Origin: Gammaproteobacteria bacterium
GTDB lineage: Bacteria > Pseudomonadota > Gammaproteobacteria > Steroidobacterales > Steroidobacteraceae
Direction of reading: 5' to 3'
Assembly (NCBI GenBank): GCA_013289615.1
Contig: JABCZO010000024.1
Coordinates: 1-64,000, forward strand
DNA: 64,000 bases
Position numbers and translations under genes: made by a program. Shown one piece after another: positions 19,033 through 27,437 of the stretch. Position 1 is the stretch's first letter; the number at the start of each line of letters is the position of its first letter. The notes beneath the pieces are model-generated. The model searched no databases. It saw nothing but the letters and a program-made list of their open reading frames with translations, and was not told the DNA's origin.

Positions 19033-19228
19033 CTGTTCCATGCGGAAGGCTCCTCGCCCTCCGCCACTTGCGCGGAGGGCCCTATGGCAGAGCGACGCCC
19101 GCTCCGAGGAGCGGGCGCGCGGTATTGGTCTGCCCTGGGGTGCAGGCACGAGCGAATACCCGTGGCCCGGCGGCAAGCCGGCACGCTTCGTGAGCGTTCT
19201 GCAAGATATGGGTAGTCGGATTCATAGG
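18999..19228 (-). ncRNA. candidate structured small RNA or attenuated leader
   Basis: On the minus strand a good promoter (TTGACA at 19262-19257, 16 bases, TAAAGT at 19240-19235, GC-rich discriminator) should start an RNA near 19228. Reading down, it holds helix GGCAGA/TCTGCC enclosing hairpin GCCCGCTCCTCGGAGCGGGC, a second hairpin GCCCTCCGC/GCGGAGGGC, and then a 13-pair terminator stem with a GAA/TTC-type loop and eight U. No open frame of note lies inside. Compact hairpins plus terminator suggest a stable small RNA of about 230 bases, or a leader that attenuates the 189-residue gene just after it. I could not assign an Rfam family; phage-type C4 antisense RNA is one comparison to make. Confidence 0.5.
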
Positions 19229-19241
19229 GCGCGTACTTTAC

Positions 19242-19457
19242 TCAGTGATTTGCCGCTGTCAAGCACCCATCGGTCTCATCGCCCACGCAACGACGCCCGT
19301 AACCGAGTTCCGGCTCGCCTTGATCCAGGTCGCAGAGACCAATGGCGTGATAGCCGTTCGGATCGAACTTCGCGAACAGCCAGGTGGGGTTACCGTCGGA
19401 GGTAAAGAGCTTGACGACGGGTTCGACGTCGATGGCTCCGCTTCTACCAAATAGCAA
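19242..19457 (-). pseudogene. fragment of a DUF2958-type plasmid/ICE protein
   Basis: 71 codons whose middle reads VEPVVKLFTSDGNPTWLFAK and GLCDLDQGEPELGYG, the recognisable core of DUF2958 proteins, which are common on plasmids and integrative elements. Family members continue with a VSLSEL-type segment and about 50 more residues; here the match stops after ELGYG and runs into the promoter of the candidate RNA. The N-terminus is also short. Probably a remnant of the same element as the relaxase cluster. Confidence 0.5.
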
Positions 19458-19499
19458 TGCTGCAATTATCGGGCAGGTCGGACTTTTTGGTGAGCGCCC

Positions 19500-19937
19500 T
19501 TAGTGATACAGATCCCGCACTTTACTGAGAAACGAACGAGAGCGCATATGCTTCAAAGTTCTGGCCCACCTATCTTCTGCGAGAAGCTTTCTTTCGTAAT
19601 CAGCTTCCTCTTTTTTCATCAGTTCTAAGACTCTTGTGTCTTCGTCATCCCCCAACCAGTAGCCGTGTTGATTCTCGCAAAACTCCATTTCTAGATCGTA
19701 GAACCTGTACCTGAACCGCTTGAGAAAAGCGTCGCACTCAGGGCATTTAGCGGTGGTGGGTGTTGAACTGAAGACCAGGGTTCCCTTCGCGGCTTCGCCG
19801 AAGTCAAAAACCTCATCTTCCAGTTGCTCGAGCTCCTGATACTCCAGCCACATCCCCTTACAGGACTGACAGTAATTTACCTTGATCTTATGGCGAATTG
19901 TTGGCGTGAGGTCCGAATTGCATCTGGGACATTTCAA
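19500..19937 (-). CDS. double zinc-ribbon protein (zf-TFIIB type)
   Basis: 145 residues with two Cys-rich modules: CPRC...CQSCKGMWLE at residues 3-31 and CPEC...CENQHGYWLGDDE at about 64-97, the TFIIB-like zinc-ribbon pattern followed by the W-L/E signature. The C-terminus is basic and helical. Members are small cytosolic proteins of uncertain function, sometimes metal-binding regulators. Lower GC than the neighbouring genes suggests acquisition. Confidence 0.75.
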   Translation of the reverse strand: MKCPRCNSDLTPTIRHKIKVNYCQSCKGMWLEYQELEQLEDEVFDFGEAAKGTLVFSSTPTTAKCPECDAFLKRFRYRFYDLEMEFCENQHGYWLGDDEDTRVLELMKKEEADYERKLLAEDRWARTLKHMRSRSFLSKVRDLYH

Positions 19938-20059
19938 CTTTGCCTCCGCTTCATTCAGTTTCTAACTTCAGCACACCTGCCATGGTTGTGACAATTATTA
20001 CGACATCAAAACGTCTTCAAGTCAAAATGTTCCTTTAAGTCTCATCTAGAAGACTGGCG

Positions 20060-20281
20060 CTAGTTCGCCGCAGCGTATGCCTCGCGCAATACCATCCGGA
20101 CGTTCCGATAGGCGAGTACGGAGAGAAAGCCTCGCACCTTCGCATTCGATTCCAGGTGGGCCAATTCACGCTCATACAGTTCTCTTATGTGCCCAGGCTC
20201 ACTGCCAGTTTCCCGCGCGAGAGCTTCTATAGTGGATCCGTATTGCGCGGGTGCGGGAGCCTGTTGGTTGTGAGCTTGCAT
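20060..20281 (-). CDS. DUF3562-like small protein
   Basis: 73 residues from ATG 20281 (GAAGGA upstream); an in-frame ATG at 20323 with GAGGGTG before it is equally possible and adds 14 residues. The segment STIEALARETGSEPGHIREL followed by YERELAHLESNAKVRGFLSV matches the DUF3562 pattern of a helix-turn-helix-like fold in small proteobacterial proteins. Function unknown. Confidence 0.6.
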   Translation of the reverse strand: MQAHNQQAPAPAQYGSTIEALARETGSEPGHIRELYERELAHLESNAKVRGFLSVLAYRNVRMVLREAYAAAN

Positions 20282-20640
20282 ATCCGATATTCCTTCTGTG
20301 ATTACCCGGTCGTCCCATGACACCCTCGCTTCCGGATAGGGTTCGCGTCACATGCCTGCTTTGTATTCTACTACGGCCACGAAGCTTGGTATGTTGCGAT
20401 CCTTGCGCCGCTTGCGCTTGCATTGTGCTCGCTGGCTCTGCTGCAGGACAGTGAAAGCGTTTTAAATCGTCGCCTGTTGTGTGTTGATTGCAAGATAAAG
20501 CGAACAATTTGTAGAATTAACTATCTTTTGATCCTATACCGCACGCACTCGAGATGAGGTCCATACTCCGCTCGCTCAGCCGCATACGAGCTGAGTTGGC
20601 CAGTGAATTCTTGCTGACTATACGTCGAGGCCTAAATCTT
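20282..20640. other. intergenic region between DUF3562 and fasciclin genes
   Basis: About 360 AT-richer bases holding the divergent promoters. TTGATT near 20482 with AT-rich DNA after it could serve the fasciclin gene. An open frame continues upstream of the fasciclin ATG to 20554, but it is arginine-rich and unlike the family. Nothing else recognised. Confidence 0.4.
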
Positions 20641-21129
20641 ATGAATGAGTCAAAGAACGCGTCTGCCAGCCAACAGGGCGGCACCAGCCACACGGCACCG
20701 TCGAAGAACATCGTCGATACGGCGATCGCAGCGGGCAATTTCACAACGCTGCTCGCTGCCATCAAAACAGCAGGTCTGACCGATAAGCTGACCGGGAAAG
20801 GCCCGTTCACGGTCTTTGCGCCAACTGACGAAGCGTTTAGAAAGCTTCCGCCTGGCGCGCTTGATGCGCTGCTCAAAGACTCCTCGAAGCTCAATGCGGT
20901 TCTGAGCTATCACGTGGTCGCCGGCTATGTCTGGGCTAGGGACATGAAGTCAGGGGAAATGACGACCCTTCAGGGTAGTCCACTGACCGCATCGGTATCG
21001 ACCTCAGGCGTGCACGTCAATGGGACCCACGTCAAACAGAGCGATGTCGCTGCGACGAACGGCGTCCTCCATGCCATCGATGCAGTGATCATGCCCAAGA
21101 ACTGGCAATTGCTGGCGGCTGCTGCCTGA
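20641..21129 (+). CDS. fasciclin (FAS1) domain protein
   Basis: 162 residues, one complete FAS1 domain: NIVDTAIAAGNFTTLLAAIK, the H1 motif GPFTVFAPTDEAFRKLPPG, LSYHVVAGYVWARDM, and the H2-like VAATNGVLHAIDAVIMPKN. Starts at ATG 20641; the frame open back to 20554 has no family support. No clear signal peptide, unusual for a family that is normally exported, so either the start is further up or the protein is cytoplasmic. FAS1 domains mediate adhesion or, in some bacteria, bind polymers. Confidence 0.85.
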   Translation: MNESKNASASQQGGTSHTAPSKNIVDTAIAAGNFTTLLAAIKTAGLTDKLTGKGPFTVFAPTDEAFRKLPPGALDALLKDSSKLNAVLSYHVVAGYVWARDMKSGEMTTLQGSPLTASVSTSGVHVNGTHVKQSDVAATNGVLHAIDAVIMPKNWQLLAAAA

Positions 21130-21162
21130 CGATCGCCTGTCGCTGAGCGTTTCGGTGTGAAG

Positions 21163-21187
21163 AAAGGCCCTGCTCGCAGGGCCTTTC
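21163..21187 (+). terminator. hairpin after fasciclin gene
   Basis: AAAGGCCCTG / CAGGGCCTTT, ten perfect pairs with loop CTCG, 34 bases after the stop. The T-run is short on the plus strand (CCTTTC) and better on the other strand, so termination may be bidirectional. Confidence 0.6.
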
Positions 21188-21363
21188 ATCTGGTGCGCCT
21201 TGCGGCAAGCAACGCGACCGCCGAAAAAGCGCACTGGCTGTCAAGCAGCCGGCATGGCCGCGGCTCGGGCTCTGTCAGGTGCCGGCACGAGCAGTAACAA
21301 CCCGAAGTTGCGCGTCAGGCATTAGGCAGCCGCGACCACGCGGGCCACGCAGACCGCCACCGC

Positions 21364-21939
21364 CTAGAACACGAACGGGATCAGCGCCCAGCTCGAGCGC
21401 CGATAGCGCTCGTAGCGGTCCCCGAACTCTGCCGCCATCCAGTGCTCTTCGACGCGCAGCTTCCGAGCCAGGGCAAGCGCGATGAGGACGAAGGCGGCCA
21501 TGCCATAGACGCGCCCGGCCGCCAGTCCCGATCCGAATACCGCGAGCAAGATACCCGTGTAGATCGGATGTCGGATCCGCCGATACGGCCCAGTTTCCAC
21601 CAACTCGTGATCGACCTTGACGGTGACCGCGCCGCTCCAGTTACCCCCGAGCGTGTGTCGCGCCCACACACTGAACGACAATCCGGCGATCACCAGCGCC
21701 AGCGCGATCCCGTAGCGCGTCCAACCGCCGCCGATCCATCGAGCCTGGAGCCATTCCGGCCGACCATGCCCCGCCAGCAGGAGCATCGCGCCGATGAGCA
21801 TTGGCACGACAAAGGTAAGCCGGGAAGTGATCCCCTCGCGCTGTTGGACCGGCTTCACGGACCGGGCGACCAGCAGCCAGTACAGCGCCCACAGCAACCA
21901 CAGGGCGCCGATCAATCCAGCAGGCCAGCCGCGTGTCAT
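21364..21939 (-). CDS. isoprenylcysteine carboxylmethyltransferase-like membrane protein
   Basis: 191 residues with four to five membrane segments and the ICMT/PEMT C-terminal motif: ELVETGPYRRIRHPIYTG followed by EEHWMAAEFGDRYERYRR, which forms the S-adenosylmethionine site in this family. Bacterial members methylate membrane substrates that are mostly unknown. Starts with ATG 21939. No obvious operon partner. Confidence 0.8.
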   Translation of the reverse strand: MTRGWPAGLIGALWLLWALYWLLVARSVKPVQQREGITSRLTFVVPMLIGAMLLLAGHGRPEWLQARWIGGGWTRYGIALALVIAGLSFSVWARHTLGGNWSGAVTVKVDHELVETGPYRRIRHPIYTGILLAVFGSGLAAGRVYGMAAFVLIALALARKLRVEEHWMAAEFGDRYERYRRSSWALIPFVF

Positions 21940-22278
21940 GTCGCCCCTCCTCGTGCCGACTCGACGCCATCATCGGTCCGATGAGGTCCGGTCAAGCCCT
22001 GCGTGCTCGCGCTCATCATGCGACACTGCCGCGACAGCGCCCAACTTTCGCTGCGGGGAAAGATACGCGTCGTTCCGGCTCCGCGGCAAGTCCAAGGTAC
22101 ACGCTCTTTCTGGCGCGATCTGAGCAGCAGCATAAGCAGTCCGACGCGCGCCGGGGAGACCCGGTTGCGGCGGTTACTCTCACCAGGGTGAAACAGGGGT
22201 TACCTGCGCGACCCAGGTGCGAAGTCCCGTTCGATACGATGTTCCGAAACCCGACTTGTGACACGATTGAATGGAGAC
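21940..22278. other. intergenic region, nothing recognised
   Basis: About 340 bases between the divergent ICMT-like gene and the MFS gene. Short open frames on both strands have no family features. It should hold both promoters; no operator pattern stood out. Confidence 0.4.
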
Positions 22279-23556
22279 GTGACTTTAACTAACGCACTCC
22301 ACATCAAAGGCGCAATGTTGAATACCTGGCGTGTGCTGTTTGCCAGCATGATCGGCACGACAATTGAGTTCTTCGATTTCTACATCTACGCGACCGCAGC
22401 GGTGCTGGTGTTTCCACGACTGTTCTTTGCCGGCGGCGATTCGGCATCGGCCACCCTGCAATCGCTCGCGACCTTTGCCCTTGCGTTCTTCGCGCGACCG
22501 GTAGGCTCGGCTCTGTTCGGGCATTTCGGCGACCGTATAGGACGCAAGGCGACGTTGGTTGCAGCGCTGCTGACCATGGGGCTCTCGACCATACTGATCG
22601 GCCTGCTGCCGACCTACGCGTCGATCGGTGTCGCTGCGCCGGTGCTGCTTGCACTGTGTCGTTTTGGTCAGGGTCTGGGACTGGGTGGCGAGTGGGGTGG
22701 GGCGGTGCTGTTGGCCACCGAGAATGCGCCCCCCGGCAAGCGCGCCTGGTATGGCATGTTTCCACAGCTCGGCGCGCCGGTCGGTTTTCTGTGCTCGAGC
22801 GGGATCTTTCTGGTCTTAGCCGATCGGTTGAGCGACTCCGAATTCTTCGCCTACGGATGGCGCATTCCGTTTCTGGCCAGCGCACCGCTCGTATTCGTCG
22901 GACTGTACGTGCGGCTGCGCCTTAGTGAAACACCGGAGTTTCAGCGCGCCATCGAGAACAATCAACGGGTGCGCGTGCCAATGCTGACCCTGTGGGCGCG
23001 GCATGCGCGGGTCGTGCTGCTAGGCACTTTTGCCGCGGTGGCTACCTTTGTCTTGTTCTACCTGATGACGGTGTTCTCGCTCAGCTGGGCCACGTCGGCA
23101 CTCGGCTATACTCGTCGGGAGTTTCTGATCCTGCAGATGATCGGCGTGTTGTTCTTTGCATTGACCATTCCGATCTCAGCGGCGATCGCCGACCGGTGCG
23201 GGCGATACCTGATGCTGATCGCCGCCACGATGGGAATCATCGCGTACGGCTTAGCCTTCGCGCCGTTGTTCGTATCGGGCAGCACCCCGGCGGTGCTCGC
23301 CTTTCTTGCCGTGGGTCTCGCGCTGATGGGGCTTACCTACGGGCCGCTCGGCACCGCCCTTACGGAGCTCTATCCGACTGCGGTGCGCTACACGGGCGCG
23401 TCTCTGAGCTTCAACCTGGCGGGCATCGTCGGCGCGTCGCTCGCGCCCTACATCGCCACCTGGCTGGCGACTCACTACGGACTCGCCTACGTGGGCGACT
23501 ACCTGTCTGCGGCGGGGCTGCTGAGCTTGATCGCGCTAATACTGCTGCGCAAATAG
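22279..23556 (+). CDS. MFS transporter, metabolite:H+ symporter (MHS) type
   Basis: 425 residues, 12 predicted helices. WRVLFASMIGTTIEFFDFYI at the N-terminus is the MHS family hallmark (as in ProP, KgtP and ShiA), followed by RPVGSALFGHFGDRIGRK (loop 2-3 signature) and GLGLGGEWGGAVL. GTG 22279 is chosen for the TGGAG just before it; GTG 22258 and ATG 22315 are in frame too. Such proteins import organic acids, osmolytes or amino acids. Substrate not readable. Confidence 0.88.
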   Translation: MTLTNALHIKGAMLNTWRVLFASMIGTTIEFFDFYIYATAAVLVFPRLFFAGGDSASATLQSLATFALAFFARPVGSALFGHFGDRIGRKATLVAALLTMGLSTILIGLLPTYASIGVAAPVLLALCRFGQGLGLGGEWGGAVLLATENAPPGKRAWYGMFPQLGAPVGFLCSSGIFLVLADRLSDSEFFAYGWRIPFLASAPLVFVGLYVRLRLSETPEFQRAIENNQRVRVPMLTLWARHARVVLLGTFAAVATFVLFYLMTVFSLSWATSALGYTRREFLILQMIGVLFFALTIPISAAIADRCGRYLMLIAATMGIIAYGLAFAPLFVSGSTPAVLAFLAVGLALMGLTYGPLGTALTELYPTAVRYTGASLSFNLAGIVGASLAPYIATWLATHYGLAYVGDYLSAAGLLSLIALILLRK

Positions 23557-23681
23557 CTTTCGGAGATGTCTAATGGCGCCCCTCCCCTCCCTGACGGTAT
23601 GTCGTCGATTGTTGCAAACGGCAAGGATTGAAGCGGCAGCGACTGCGGATCAGAATGTACGCTCACCGGCCGGAGCCGCAT

Positions 23682-23972
23682 ATGGATGAATCCAACATTG
23701 TTCGGATCGGCGGAACGGCGCCGCAAATCATGTCGCTGTTGGCACTAGCGATTTGCACGCTGGGATGGGCCGGCATTGTGCGTGATCCGCCCGGCGACGA
23801 GGAGCCGTTGGCGCATATTCCTCAGCTGATCATGGTGGCACAGATTCCATTGATATTGATTTTCCTTGCCACCGCGGTCCGCCGTGGACTTCGTCAGAGA
23901 CTAGGCGTGCTCGGACTGCAAATTGCACTCTGGGTCACAGCGCTCGCTGCGGTGCCGTTACTTGGCCTGTAG
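23682..23972 (+). CDS. small two-helix membrane protein
   Basis: 96 residues from ATG 23682 (CCGGAG upstream). Two hydrophobic segments (IMSLLALAICTLGWAGIV; LIMVAQIPLILIFLATAV) and a third weak one at the C-terminus. Same strand, 126 bases after the MFS gene. No family recognised. Confidence 0.55.
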   Translation: MDESNIVRIGGTAPQIMSLLALAICTLGWAGIVRDPPGDEEPLAHIPQLIMVAQIPLILIFLATAVRRGLRQRLGVLGLQIALWVTALAAVPLLGL

Positions 23973-24100
23973 TACCAACGGCAGCTCGAACTCAGCAATA
24001 AGTGTGCGGCGCAACGTGCGTCGAGTTACCTTGACGATAGCGCGCCGCCCAAAGCGCCGGTCACAGGATTCATTGATTCCACATAGTTGGCGAGCTCGAC

Positions 24101-24862
24101 TCAGCCAGCTGGTGTCCAGCCGTCCGGCAACAGATCGAACGTGACCGTATCGCGATAGGCGAACTGATTGCCTTGCAGTGTCTCGATCGGCGACAGCATA
24201 TGCCAGACGCGGTCGTCGTCGAAGACATAGCACTCACCGGCCTCACGCATTGTAAAGCGAGCGCGCTCCTGCCTGTCGTTGTCGGTGATGACCACCTCTC
24301 CGCCACTGGCTCCGCAGCGTGCCAGCAGGTGAGTGGCAAGGTACTTTTCCCCGTCCTTATGCAAGCCTGGGGGGCTGGTGTCGCATGGTCGAGTAGGGCT
24401 CGCCGCGAATCGAATCACATGCATGTTGACCGAATAGCTGCTGCCGGTCTGCGATAGCGGCAGGTACATCAGGTGGTGAGAAATGAGCTTGCGAATGCCG
24501 GCAGCGGCGGCTGGTGCAATTACCAGCGGCACATAGTGGCGCGGCTGGTCTCCCAGTGCAGCATTGTATTTCTTTGACTGCACATATGGTGTGATGTCAT
24601 CGCATGGCAAGAACTCAACTCCGCCCTCGGCGATGCGCGCCCTGAGCCGATTCAATGTTCGAAACCTGGCGCCGCCCTCATAGTACTGATCCCTCGGCAG
24701 CGACCAGGCGGCATGCGCGAGTTCGCCGAGCGCGCGGGCGATATCGACATCGACAGGCAAATGCCGGCGAGTAAACCCGTGCTCACCGATCTCGTCCCGG
24801 GCACGGACGTTCACCACCGCCGGGACAAAACCATCATCGAGATCGGTGCGGTCGTCGGACAT
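24101..24862 (-). CDS. 2OG-Fe(II) dioxygenase of the PF10014 (amino acid hydroxylase-like) group
   Basis: 253 residues. The iron site is visible as GLHKDGEKY (His and Asp) and DDDRVWHMLSPI (second His), with ITDND and FRY-like TVTFDLL near the C-terminus. The arrangement matches the 2OG-Fe dioxygenase family that includes Bacillus L-isoleucine dioxygenase and related free-amino-acid hydroxylases. Substrate here is unknown, though an aliphatic amino acid is a reasonable guess. Monocistronic. Confidence 0.75.
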   Translation of the reverse strand: MSDDRTDLDDGFVPAVVNVRARDEIGEHGFTRRHLPVDVDIARALGELAHAAWSLPRDQYYEGGARFRTLNRLRARIAEGGVEFLPCDDITPYVQSKKYNAALGDQPRHYVPLVIAPAAAAGIRKLISHHLMYLPLSQTGSSYSVNMHVIRFAASPTRPCDTSPPGLHKDGEKYLATHLLARCGASGGEVVITDNDRQERARFTMREAGECYVFDDDRVWHMLSPIETLQGNQFAYRDTVTFDLLPDGWTPAG

Positions 24863-25385
24863 GCAGTTCCCCTTGCGGCAGCGGACGGGCTTTAGCGCCA
24901 GGGTTGATTATGCCTTGTCAGCCCGGCGGAGCTACCGTCTGCAGCGACGCCAGCGGCGCCAGGCAGCCGGCCCCGACGGGCATGGTGCCAGTCCCCTTTG
25001 CTTCTGGGTGATATCGGGACTTCTTTCGGCGCAGACAAGGCCCTTGAAACTCGACCTGCTGCCGATCTCGGCGGCTCAACAAATTCCTCGACCGTATACA
25101 GCTTGTTGGTAGACAGTAGGAACTCGCGCACGTCCGCTGCCGACTGGTCCGGCAGTTCCTCATGCGGAAAGTGGCCGTACCGCACGCCGTTGAATTGGAC
25201 CCCGACGAGTTTCAGAAGGTGACGCTCGTCAATACCTACGCGCCGTTGCGCGTGGCGGGAGCATTTCTGGAGCAGAAATAGCGCATCAGGTCACAATCCA
25301 TCCTGCCCTGCGGTCTTCATGCTGTCACCCTGGCGGCCTGCTGTGCGTTGTGTACAGCAGGGACAGTCATCAAAGGAGACGGACT
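24863..25385. other. 523-base stretch with degraded coding look
   Basis: On the minus strand 25280-24892 is open without an ATG near its head. It contains a protein-like run (LVGVQFNGVRYGHFPHEELP and STNKLYTVEEFVEPP) that then fades into Arg/Gly/Ala-rich sequence. This may be the remnant of a truncated gene. On the plus strand a 39-codon frame (25162-25281) overlaps it. I cannot assign either. Confidence 0.3.
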
Positions 25386-25526
25386 ATGAAGCGGCTGATT
25401 ATGTTAGTGGTTCCACTAGGCGTCTTCGTTCTGACAGGATGCGTCGTCGCTCCAGCCCGCGGCTATTATTACCATCCGCGCGCCGTCGTGGTGGCACCGG
25501 CGCCCGTTGTAGTCGTCCGCCCGTAG
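25386..25526 (+). CDS. small lipoprotein
   Basis: 46 residues from ATG 25386 behind a strong AAAGGAGACGGACT. N-terminus MKRLIMLVVPLGVFVLTGC is a signal peptide with lipobox LTGC, giving a mature peptide of only 28 residues rich in Val, Pro and Tyr (YYYHP, VVVAPAPVVVV). Similar tiny lipoproteins are common in proteobacterial envelopes; role unknown. Too short for most gene callers. Confidence 0.75.
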   Translation: MKRLIMLVVPLGVFVLTGCVVAPARGYYYHPRAVVVAPAPVVVVRP

Positions 25527-25568
25527 GGTTCGCCCGAAAGCCGGCGGGCTAATAGGACGTGCAACACG

Positions 25569-26708
25569 TTATGCGGTAAATGTGAAGCTGCTGCCCGTAC
25601 CGCAGAGCACCAGTTTCTCCGGTATCTCGCGCTTCGCCAGATCGATGAAATTCTGTCCGCTGCAGTGCATCGGCATGACATGGTCGAGCTCAAACTTCTT
25701 GAGCTCCGCCATCACCTGTGCCAGGTACTCATCCGGTGCTGGTGCCAGATGGAAACCGCCGACCAGCGCATAGATCCTGTCGACACCCGTGATCTCCTGA
25801 GCTCGTCTGAGGGTGTTGATGATGCCGGCGTGGCCACATGAGCTGATCACGACCAGGCCGCGATCACCCAGCCTGAAGCAGGTGGCATGCTCATGCCAAT
25901 GCTGGTCGGGCACCGGCTTCCCGGCGAGTTCCTCGGCGGTGAAATGATGGTTCAGATAGGCGTTGGCGTCGCAGCCGTGCCCGTCCCGGACACCGTATGC
26001 CACCCAGGTGTTCGGCAATACGTGCTCGATGCTGCTGCGAGGGACGGCGCCAGTCGTGAACGCATGGCCCTCGATGATGATCGGCACCTCGGATTGCAGC
26101 GTCCGTATGCCCAGCATCTGCAGCCTGTGTCGGTCAAGGGGGGTGCCGAAATTCGTGAAGCTGCCGTCGGCAGCACGGTTGAAGCGCTCGCAGAAATTAT
26201 CCTCGCCGCCCGAGTACAGCGATAAAGTTTTGCGCATGCGCGCGCGATTGGTCTCCAGGAATCCCATCAGGCCCCCGACATGGTCGAAATGGCCGTGGCT
26301 GATGATCAGCGCGTCCACCTGCGCGACATCGATCTTCAGAAGTTCCAGGTTGTTCGCGTAGACGTCCGGCGTGAATCCGAAGTCGAGCAGATAGCGGCGC
26401 GACTCCTTGTCCTTACGCGACTCGAGATACAACGCCAAGCCCCATTCGCTCTCCAGCGTCCTGCCCTGGGGCGCCTCAGGAAATCCCGTGCGCCGAACCA
26501 GCAACCCAGGCGCCTCCATGCCTCGTAGGAATATGTCGTGCGCGTTGTCGGTAATCTCCCGAACCGTCAGCTCGTCGATCACCGGCACATCGATCCGCAC
26601 GGCAGCGGCGTTGGCAGACCGATCAAGCGGAATGCTCCCGGTCAGTAGTGAACCGCCCACGAGCACCGAACGTTGCAGGAAACGACGGCGGTCAAGCTTG
26701 TTTGGCAT
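25569..26708 (-). CDS. MBL-fold metallo-hydrolase, Tat-exported
   Basis: 379 residues. N-terminus MPNKLDRRRFLQRSVLVGGS is a twin-arginine signal. The metallo-beta-lactamase core has SHGHFDHVGGLMGFLE (metal HxHxDH), CGHAGIINTLRRAQ and the later MPMHCSG. This resembles the group annotated as dihydropterin-ribofuranosylaminobenzene-phosphate synthase-like hydrolases. The physiological substrate in the periplasm is unknown. The gene ends 42 bases from the convergent lipoprotein gene. Confidence 0.82.
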   Translation of the reverse strand: MPNKLDRRRFLQRSVLVGGSLLTGSIPLDRSANAAAVRIDVPVIDELTVREITDNAHDIFLRGMEAPGLLVRRTGFPEAPQGRTLESEWGLALYLESRKDKESRRYLLDFGFTPDVYANNLELLKIDVAQVDALIISHGHFDHVGGLMGFLETNRARMRKTLSLYSGGEDNFCERFNRAADGSFTNFGTPLDRHRLQMLGIRTLQSEVPIIIEGHAFTTGAVPRSSIEHVLPNTWVAYGVRDGHGCDANAYLNHHFTAEELAGKPVPDQHWHEHATCFRLGDRGLVVISSCGHAGIINTLRRAQEITGVDRIYALVGGFHLAPAPDEYLAQVMAELKKFELDHVMPMHCSGQNFIDLAKREIPEKLVLCGTGSSFTFTA

Positions 26709-26847
26709 CAGCGCTCACCTTGCGTTGCCGCGCTGATCATAGGCTGCGGGGCCGCGGGGGCAGGTAGCTCGTCACGGCTGCGGTCTTACCAGTTGCAATG
26801 AAGTCCAATCGCCATTGATTTTTCCGTCTGGGTTGAAGTTGGGGCTT

Positions 26848-27153
26848 CTAGTTTCCTGCCCTTGTCGTTTTGGCGACGGCCCGTTTGCAGCCGTCCGACA
26901 CTTGATCCTTATGCTGCTTGAGGCAGGCAAGGATTCGTCCGCCACCTGGCTGCACACCGGTGCATAATTTTTGTATGTCTGTCCCGCAGGCCGCGCGCGC
27001 GTCCGCCATGGCCTGCTGCGAGGGCGCCTGCGCGGGCGGCGATTGCACTGATGGTTGCGGGGACGACGGAGGCACCGGAAGCTGGTCATCGGCAAGTGCA
27101 GCTTGCGCTGCGATGACGGCGCAGAGAGTGAACGCCAGCAATGGCCTTGTCAT
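26848..27153 (-). CDS. exported Cys-rich repeat (GLG1-type) protein
   Basis: 101 residues from ATG 27153 (AGGAG upstream). Signal peptide MTRPLLAFTLCAVIAAQAALA, a Pro/Ser/Gln-rich spacer, then one Cys-rich GLG1-like module: AACGTDIQKLCTGVQPGGGR, ILACLKQHKDQVSDGCKRAV with four conserved cysteines. Periplasmic, function unknown. Confidence 0.75.
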   Translation of the reverse strand: MTRPLLAFTLCAVIAAQAALADDQLPVPPSSPQPSVQSPPAQAPSQQAMADARAACGTDIQKLCTGVQPGGGRILACLKQHKDQVSDGCKRAVAKTTRAGN

Positions 27154-27437
27154 GATCGACTCCTGTGTGGACGGACCGAGTACACCGCCTGAGGTGCATA
27201 TTTTCCGGCCACAACGCAACCATTGATATACTCAGTAGCGGTCGGATTGGTATAAAAAGAATCGCTTTCTCCCCCCACGGGCAGCCGCAATTCCGGAGCG
27301 GCAGGCGAGAAGTGCCGGCGTTAGACACTCTCATCTGTGTGATGATATTCATTATAATCAGTGCGTTGGTCACAACATGTGCAGTAAATTCACTCGCGCT
27401 ACGCTCCGTCGTGAAGACAGGATGTTGGCGAACGGCG

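Noticed and set aside
18999-19228. Naming the structured RNA as 6S, SRP, tmRNA, RNase P or a known riboswitch
   Set aside because: None of the conserved cores of these families is visible; left as unassigned.
25162-25281. 39-codon plus-strand frame from ATG 25162
   Set aside because: No ribosome site, and it overlaps the more protein-like minus-strand remnant; not enough to call.
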